From NCBI GenBank assembly GCA_963210315.1, contig OY723272.1, positions 868,001 to 932,000 of the forward strand: 64,000 nucleotides of DNA, in the 5' to 3' direction. Source of the stretch: Rhynchopus euleeides. Its lineage: Eukaryota > Euglenozoa > Diplonemea > Diplonemida > Diplonemidae. Below are positions 57,460 through 64,000 of this stretch, piece by piece; positions within the stretch are counted from its first letter, which is position 1; every line of letters begins with the position of its first letter. The notes beneath the pieces were generated by a model. That model ran no database searches and was not told the DNA's origin. It was given only the letters and a program-made list of their open reading frames with translations. The position numbers and the translations under genes are program-made.

Positions 57460-58729
57460 CACGTTGGAGGAGGCAAGGCTGGGGAAAGCAAAGCTGCGTG
57501 TGTGCTGCTGTGCACAATCGCGTTGCGACTACCACCACCGCCCCACCCCCCCCCCCCCCCCGCCTTCACGGGGGGGGGGGGGTATTGAAATCGAAGTAGA
57601 AGGAAGCACCTTCACGGAGGGGGGGGGGGGGATGTGATCTATTTTTGCCACGCGTTGTGTTGGTTTGGTGTGTAATGGCGGCAGGAAGAGAGAGGAGGGG
57701 GGGGGGGGGGGGGAGTCCGCTGCGGCCCCCTCCTCCCTTCCGCCTGGAGGGGGGTGAGTGTCAGGTGGGTGTGATTGGGGTGGTCGTCGAGGCCAGCAGC
57801 TCATCGCGTCAAAGGTCTTGGTGGCGGGGGCGGGGGTCACGGCTCTTCGTGTTGATTTTTTTTGTTGAAACTCTTCTCTGAGAGGAAATGAAGACATGTA
57901 CACAGATTTTTTTTGGACGCGTGCCAGGGTATGCTTTCAGGATATAATAAATGTGCGCCTCTCCCCGGCTCCAAGGCTGGCATACACAGGATTTGCCAAC
58001 CCACAAAACACACCCACACACATACTACACCCACCTCCCCCAAATCATTCAGATCTCTTGCTACACATCTTTCTCTGTCTCGCCCCTGTGTCTCTCAAGT
58101 GATTTTGGCAGAGTGCCGCGTGGCGTGCTGGGGTGTGAGGGGAGAGGGGGGGGGGGTGGCGGGGGGTGTGCATGCGTGTGGGGTGTGAGGGTAGGAAAGA
58201 GCATGATGGTAGGGAGAAAGAGAGAGAGAGAGAGAGAGAGGATGAGATAGCTTGTGAAATCCTGTTTTTTTGCCCCACCCCCACCCCCACCCCCATCCCA
58301 CACAGACACACATCCCCTCCTATCATATCCCCCCCCCCCTCTCCGTGCGAACAATGAACAAATAAGGAAGGGAGGGGGGGGGGGGGGAAAGCCATCATCT
58401 CCTTTTTTTTCGTTCTTCTGTTACAAAGCCCCAATACCCCACTCCCCTCACCATCCCCTCTCTCAGCTGCACCTCCCATCCCCTCCCCATACTTTTGGAC
58501 GAACTCACCCTGCCACTACATTGGTTGATATCCCCCCCTCCCCCCTGTTTGGTACGGACGACCACCCAACCTGACGTGCGAGACGACTGACGCAGTGACA
58601 TACATCCACCTAGCTTTGAACGATTCTCAGCCATACTCTGAACAGCCCTCCCGGTGAGAGGGGGGAGGGGGAGGGGGGGGGGGGGGGTGGGGGGCACTGT
58701 CCCAGGTTTTCATCTTTTTGGCTGCCAAG
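57460..58729. other. Intergenic, homopolymer-rich, no gene recognised
   Basis: Several G-runs of 10-15, a GA repeat at 58221-58240 and C-runs. No coding or element signal with clear ends. Confidence 0.4.
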
Positions 58730-58838
58730 GGGGGCCCTCGCTACGAGTCACTGTGAGTCACGAGTCGTCAGTTTTCAGCCAAACATGGCTGACTTCTCAC
58801 TTTTTCTCACTCAGTCACACTTGGTAGCGAGGGCCCCC
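58730..58838. mobile_element. Family-I MITE, copy 3 (variant ends)
   Basis: 109 bp. Termini GGGGGCCCTCGCTAC and GTAGCGAGGGCCCCC, flanked by AAG at 58727-58729 and 58839-58841. The interior shares GTCAGTTTTCAGCCAA with copy 1. Both termini carry the same compensated changes relative to copies 1 and 2 (TCTTCG to CCCTCG), showing that the two ends evolve together. Confidence 0.85.
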
Positions 58839-60107
58839 AAGGATGTTTTATTTATTTTCGTTACATACAGATGGAAGAGACACGCGTTTTGTGGGGAAGG
58901 GGGGGGGGGGGCGTGGGGCGGGGGTGGTGTCGCACTTTGGACTGCTGCAGAACTACAAACGAGAAGAAGAAGAAGAAGAAGAAGAAAAAGGCGCCGCACC
59001 TCCCGCATCCTGGCTTGCTCTGGGATGGCGCTTTCCAACCACACCGGGAGAAAGCTGGATGCCGCCCATATGCCGGTTTTTGCTCAGGTTGGCGCCTGCG
59101 TCAGCTGCAGGCTTGAAGAAGGGAGAGGGGGGAGCAGCACGCCAGCGGCACGCTGTCAAAGCACTTGAGAGAGAGAGAGAGAGAGATAGAGAGGTGTGTG
59201 AAGGGTGTGAAGGGTCAACCGAACGAGACACATATATCCAGACAAGAGAGAGAGAGAGAGAGAAAGGAGGGGGCGATACCAGGGAGAGAACTTGGCTTGC
59301 TGGTGGCTGTTGCGTGCGAGGGGGGGGGGGGGGGAGGGAGGGGACAGGGAAGGCAGTCCCCCCCTCTCCCTGGGGGAGGTCACAGTGAGGGCTGAAAAAG
59401 TTCAGAAACCAACACCTGGGCAGTGTCGGTAACTTGGGGTCCGTACAAAAGGATGCAGGGGGGGGGGGGGGTGTGGGCCAATGAGTGGTTGAGGCGGGGC
59501 AGTCTGCATGCGCGGTGGCTTAGATCCCCTTCGAGGCAGTGGGCAACACATCAAAGATTAGGAGTGCCTTCTTCGCATTGTGTCAAACTGTGTCAGGTTG
59601 CCCCCTCTTCTTTGTGCGGCGACTCGCTTTTCTGCACTACTAGAGCGAAGGCCCCGTTCACCCCAAGATGAGAGGTCTGTTCGGCGCGTTTTCTCCACTC
59701 CGACAGAAAGCTCCATAGCGTGCGTGGTGTGTGTGGTATGAACGCGTCGGGCCTGGGTCACTGTAACTCCAGCCCGCCGTGGCCACTACCACCAGCTCGC
59801 CGCCCCCCCCCCCCCCCCCCCAGTCCCGAGTTGACCTTTTTTTGGCAAAATATCAATATTTTTTTGAATTTTCTACAAAACAGATGGGGGGGGGGGGGGG
59901 AGGTGTGGGTGCGGGTGGGGGAATGAAGTAATAACCACACTGCGTGGCAAACCAGAGGGGGGTGACACGGCAACCCTTGAGGGGGTGGGTGGGTGGGTGG
60001 GTGGGGTGTGTGCGAAGACGGGGGAGGGGGAGAAAAAAGCGTTATGCCAGTAGTCTCTTCCGGAGTGAACCCTGCTGTCATCACATATGACAAAAAAATT
60101 GTACACC
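58839..60107. other. Intergenic, no gene recognised
   Basis: GA- and GAA-rich patches (58961-58988, 59168-59190, 59246-59262), several G- and C-runs, and a solo family-I-like end (TAGAGCGAAGGCCCCG at 59641). Nothing coding supported. Confidence 0.4.
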
Positions 60108-60311
60108 TTTTCGCTATCATAAGAGAAACACCCTGCAGCAACTGCAAAAAAAGGCAGATCCGGGCTACTTTTCGTTGAGCGCACACTCCTGCGTCAAAGG
60201 CTTTGGAAGCCCCTGTGAAGTGGCATGAAGGTGTGATCCTTCTCAAGCTTCAGTCGTACGATTTCCTTCGTTACTTCGCGACTTCGCTGCGCTTCGTCGC
60301 TCGTAACTGGT
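60108..60311 (+). repeat. Dispersed ~200-bp repeat R, copy 2
   Basis: Same-orientation copy of 19391-19588, from CGCTATCATAAGAGAAACAC to CGTCGCTCGTAACTGG, with scattered substitutions and small insertions. Confidence 0.6.
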
Positions 60312-60505
60312 CACAATTTGAATGATTTTGTTTTGAGCTGTGAAAGGCCCATCTGAGACGGCTGCAGTACGACAGATAATCCAGCGCTGACCAAAACCAC
60401 GCAGGACACTGACAACCGCGCGCATGCTTTTTTTTGGAAGAGACCGCCTCACAGCTCAATCGCACTCCATCCCACCCCACCCTCCCTCTCTCCCCCCCCC
60501 CCCTA

Positions 60506-61653
60506 GGGGGGGTCAAATGGGGGTGACAAACACAATTTTTCAAAAAACCGGCGCAGAGGCCCCAAAGCCCCCGTAAACCCTCCAAACCCCCCCAGATCGG
60601 TCCGGAAACCCATCGAACCCCACTTTTCCACCATTCCGGGCACCTCAGGCGCCCGAATTGGGGTACCTAAATTTTGTGCCACCGTTTGGTACCGTACAGT
60701 GCCACTGTGTGGGAGGTTGGAAAAGAAAATGCCCCAACACACCACATCTGAGGGTTGCAATGCATGTTGCTTGCCAACCACGTCATCCGGTGGGTGTCAG
60801 GCGCTATGTAGGTGGCATCAGCCAGGTCTTCGATGTGTTCTGGCTTGTATATGTACCTCCCTGCCTGCGGCACAGGCACTGCCTTTGTCCCCCACACCAG
60901 CCACAGAGAGCGTATTGTACTCGGTCCACGGTTGCTGATTCATTGTGATGCGTTGTATCCTCGAGTGAACGTCACACACTAGTGACACCACCACCCGCCA
61001 TCCGAGAGCTGTATTGACTTTGCGCGCTTCCGTTGCATTCACCTCGCCACGCATATTGCACTGTTCAGTACCAGTGCTCTTGGGCCAGGCAAAGTAGACC
61101 GCAGCAAGTACCAATTCTGGCACAATGGGTACCACGACAGCGCACTTCGTGTGTTCCCGGAATGTACAGCTCGTGTTGCAACAGTCGTTGTCAACACATC
61201 CCGGTTGTGGAGCACTGCTGCACAGGAATCACACGACCATCTGGACTTGTTCCGTACCTACAGGCAGCCTCCCGGTGCATGGTGGCAGGGAGGTACATAT
61301 ACAAGCCAGAACTCATCGAAGACCTGGCTAATGCCACCTACATAGCGCCTGACACCCACCGGATGACGTGGTTGGCAAGCAACATGCATTGCAACCCTCA
61401 GATGTGGTGTGTTGGGGCATTTTCTTTTCCAACCTCCCACACAGTGGCACTGTCCGGTACCAAACGGTGGCACAAAATTTAGGTACCCCAATTCGGGCAC
61501 CTGAGGTGCCCGGAATGGTGGAAAAGTGGGGTTCGATGGGTTTCCGGACCGATCTGGGGGGGTTTGGAGGGTTTACGGGGGCTTTGGGGCCTCTGCGCCG
61601 GTTTTTTGAAAAATCGTGTTTGTCCACGTAAAAGGGTGGCATTTGACCCCCCC
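60506..61653. mobile_element. Family-N long-TIR foldback element, copy 2
   Basis: 1,148 bp, opposite orientation to copy 1 (its right tip matches copy 1's left tip, GGGTGGCATTTGAC). Arms 60506-60866 and 61287-61653 are inverted copies. Flanked by TA at 60504-60505 and 61654-61655, each inside or beside a C-run. The shared centre shows that the two copies are the same family, not two independent palindromes. Confidence 0.88.
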
Positions 61654-61655
61654 TA

Positions 61656-62629
61656 CCCCCCCCCCCCCCCTCCCGCATTCACTTCACACACCACTTCCCT
61701 GTTGTCTGAGATTGGGCCTATCGGTTGGAATGAGCGGGTACGGGATTCTGTTGAATAACTTGAACAAGGGTGGTGGTGGGGAGGGGGAGGGGTGTGCTTT
61801 CTGCAAGAGATATATGTAAGGCGCAACGCCGATATATTTCTCTTGCTCAAATTGGACATGGAAGGGGTGGGGAAGAGGGGGGCAGGGCAGTCACATTTTT
61901 TAAGCCAATAATGTGTGCGCACGCAGTACCCAGCTTTTGCAGTCTGGGGAAATTCCTTTTGCAGAGTCCACCCCACTTGTGCTGTGCGTGCAGTGCGTCA
62001 TCCTCCGGTAACACAGACGAAACAGCCACACGACGTCCAGCCTCAAAAGCCTCACACCTCCTTCACTACACACGGTGATATGACGTTGGCAGTGCTCTGC
62101 GCACAGGACGTGTGCATCACACCCATGCCACAAACCGGATGCCACCCCACAAGACCTACCCACCTACAACGCAAAAAAAAATGGCTGCTGGGCAGCCAAT
62201 ACACACGACCCGCCCTTCCATCTGCTCCGAACCATTTGGGTGCGTTTGCCGGGTCACGTCACAAGGGGTGGGGGCGGGGTGGTGGGGGGGGTGGGGGGAG
62301 AGGGTATATCGGAACAGACACGAATAAACAATTCAATGAATGGCCCAGGAATGGTGGGGGATGGTGGGATGCCGAGGGGGGGGGGTGAAGGGGGAAGGGA
62401 GGGGGGCAGGTGGGTGGGATGAACCAAACGCGTGGCATCCCATTGCCCCAAAACACGGGGGGTGGGGGGGGGGGGGGGGGGGGGGGTGGGGGCGGGAGGT
62501 TGAGGTAAGGTTTGGAAAGAATCAGAAGGCAAGTAGAATCTACGGCGGCACTACTCAAAAAAAGGGGGTTTTATTCGGGGGGGAAGGGGGGGGGGGGGGG
62601 AGGGGAGGGCACGTGCACGGTGGGATCTT
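61656..62629. other. Intergenic, no gene recognised
   Basis: G-runs up to about 23 at 62464-62487. No supported gene or element. Confidence 0.35.
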
Positions 62630-63053
62630 GTAAATTTTACATGTATAACTACAAGTATATACATGTATTATACATGTATAATACTTGCATGTCAACTATT
62701 ATACATGTATAATACATGTATATGCCTGAAATATACATGTAAAAATACATGTATATCAAGTAAAAATACATGTATAATACTTGCATGTCAACTATTATAC
62801 TTGTATTTTTACTTGATATACATGTAGTTTACATGTATATTTCAGGCATTTACATGTATTTTACATGTATAATACTTGTCATGCAAGTATTATACATGTA
62901 AAATACTTGCATGACAAGTAAAATACATGTATAATACTTGAATGACAAGTAAAATACTTGCATGCAAGTAAAATACATGTATTTTACTTGCATGCAAGTA
63001 TTTTACTTGTCATGCAAGTATTTTACATGTATAATACTTGCATGACAAGTATT
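62630..63053. mobile_element. Probable family-H element (TACATGTA words), cut by gap
   Basis: Over 400 bp built almost entirely of TACATGTA, ATACTTGCATG and ACTTGCATGACAAGTA words, with larger inverted pairs around ATGCCTGAAATATACATG / CATGTATATTTCAGGCAT. Strikingly AT-rich against its surroundings. The right end is lost in the assembly gap, so ends and duplication cannot be tested. Confidence 0.55.
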
Positions 63054-63253
63054 NNNNNNNNNNNNNNNNNNNNNNNNNNNNNNNNNNNNNNNNNNNNNNN
63101 NNNNNNNNNNNNNNNNNNNNNNNNNNNNNNNNNNNNNNNNNNNNNNNNNNNNNNNNNNNNNNNNNNNNNNNNNNNNNNNNNNNNNNNNNNNNNNNNNNNN
63201 NNNNNNNNNNNNNNNNNNNNNNNNNNNNNNNNNNNNNNNNNNNNNNNNNNNNN
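63054..63253. other. Assembly gap (200 N)
   Basis: Exactly 200 N, probably a placeholder of unknown true size. It lies immediately after the palindromic TACATGTA array, which would be hard to assemble. Confidence 0.97.
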
Positions 63254-63254
63254 G

Positions 63255-64000
63255 CCCAAAAAGAAGCGGGGCAAGAAGGCGGGGGCGAAGACTGCTGCCA
63301 GGAGGCAGCTCGCGCAGGACCTGGGGGCCCTGGCAGATCCCCCGGCGGAGGACGTTGGTGACGACGCGCCGGCCGCACCCCCTGCTGACCCCCCACCTGC
63401 CCCCTCCCAGAGGAAGGTACTGGGCGATGCTCTCCGCAGGGAGATGAAGAAGCACACCGACTGTGTCTGCGTGAAGGTCGGCGACATCAAATCACACTAC
63501 AGGAATTCCAAGCAGCTGACGAGCGTTTACGCAGCGGCTCAGGAGGTCCCCTCCTGCGATATCTGCGAGGTGTTGTGGATGCCCCATGTCCAGGCAGGCG
63601 ACCTGGGGGACCACTTCACCGGCAGCAAGCACGTGGGGAAGAAATCAAGGCAGAAGAAGGGGGAAGAGGGGCAGGTCACAATTGTGACTGCATTTGAAGC
63701 GAGTGAAACCGCTCTGCATGACAAAATCGCGAAAGGGGTGCTCTACACGGGGATCACAGCGGGCGCGATGCAGGGTGTACTCTCCTGCCTCGCAGGCACA
63801 CGCATCCCCAAGGACCCCCCGAAGGTTGCTCCGCTGGTGAAGAAGCTGGGCGACGAGCTGACGAAGGACAGCGAGAAGGTCATCACGGCCAAGCTGAAGG
63901 GGGGGAGGTACTGCATGTCGCATGACAACAGTGGGATTGGCGACACGAAGGCGACGGCCATCATCCTCAGCGCTGTAGGATTCGCCGCATCGCTGATCTT
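63255..64000 (+). CDS. Partial ORF, zinc-finger protein, possibly hAT-like transposase
   Basis: Open from the gap to the window end with no start or stop. A basic start (KKKRGKKAGAKTAARRQ) and Pro/Ala linker are followed by a CDIC..H..H single finger (CDICEVLWMPHVQ..DHFTGSKH). Then comes an helical region and KLKGGRYCMSHDNSGIGDT. In hAT-type transposases a BED-like finger is followed by a segment of the form 'G..fs.s.DestD', where the Asp is catalytic; the layout here is similar but the match is loose. It is the only non-transposon ORF on the plus strand. Confidence 0.4.

Noticed and set aside
63003..63490. ORFs spanning the N gap
   Set aside because: They are read through 200 ambiguous bases and have no support.

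Overview
This window is nuclear DNA of a GC-rich microbial eukaryote. It carries spliceable GT-AG introns, B-box, WW, ankyrin and protein-kinase genes, a giant extracellular-repeat membrane protein, very long C/G homopolymers and a dense load of DNA transposons. The species cannot be fixed from sequence alone. All nine host-like genes lie on the minus strand, most have few or no introns, and most have a pyrimidine tract plus CAG within about 4-50 bases upstream of the start codon. That pattern suggests a directional gene cluster with spliced-leader trans-splicing, as in euglenozoans (a diplonemid-like protist is my best guess).

Host genes in coordinate order, all minus strand: a secreted phytocyanin-like cupredoxin fusion, broken by a homopolymer frameshift (3946-7177); a double B-box/coiled-coil/RanBP2-zinc-finger protein (8810-11068); an ankyrin-repeat protein (22637-23785); a MAPKKK-like kinase with one intron (29005-30266); a GILT-family thiol reductase whose first active-site Cys is replaced by in-frame TGA, so a candidate selenoprotein (31157-31789); a ~3,800-residue type I membrane protein with three successive Cys-rich repeat classes and one 3' intron (37419-49008); a small TAF10-like histone-fold candidate (50635-50880); a WW-domain protein (51523-53259); and a two-pass membrane protein with two introns, possibly a nuclear-envelope MSC-domain protein (55944-57459).

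The space between genes is mostly mobile DNA. A complete transposon with 74-bp terminal inverted repeats (TIRs) and an intact 564-residue DDE-like transposase sits at 34011-35909. Around it are many non-autonomous elements. One group (A, B, C, E, F, N) ends in precise TIRs flanked by TA. A second (K, G, L) has 7-8 bp target duplications. A third (I) is a 108-109 bp MITE with three copies and 3-bp duplications. Most of these elements carry arrays of a short palindromic or near-palindromic 'word' next to their ends. The word is private to each family (for example GTGTATATGTCACC, GTGTTTAAGTCCCC, GACACCCACTAGTGGGTGTC, GGGATATCCC, GGAAACGTTTCC, GTTTTAAAC, TACATGTA). Several elements are nested or abut each other, and many sit inside C/G homopolymers.

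The two observations most worth following are the TGA-for-Cys GILT gene and the word-array transposon system. The right edge has a 200-N assembly gap followed by a partial plus-strand ORF that may be a hAT-like transposase.
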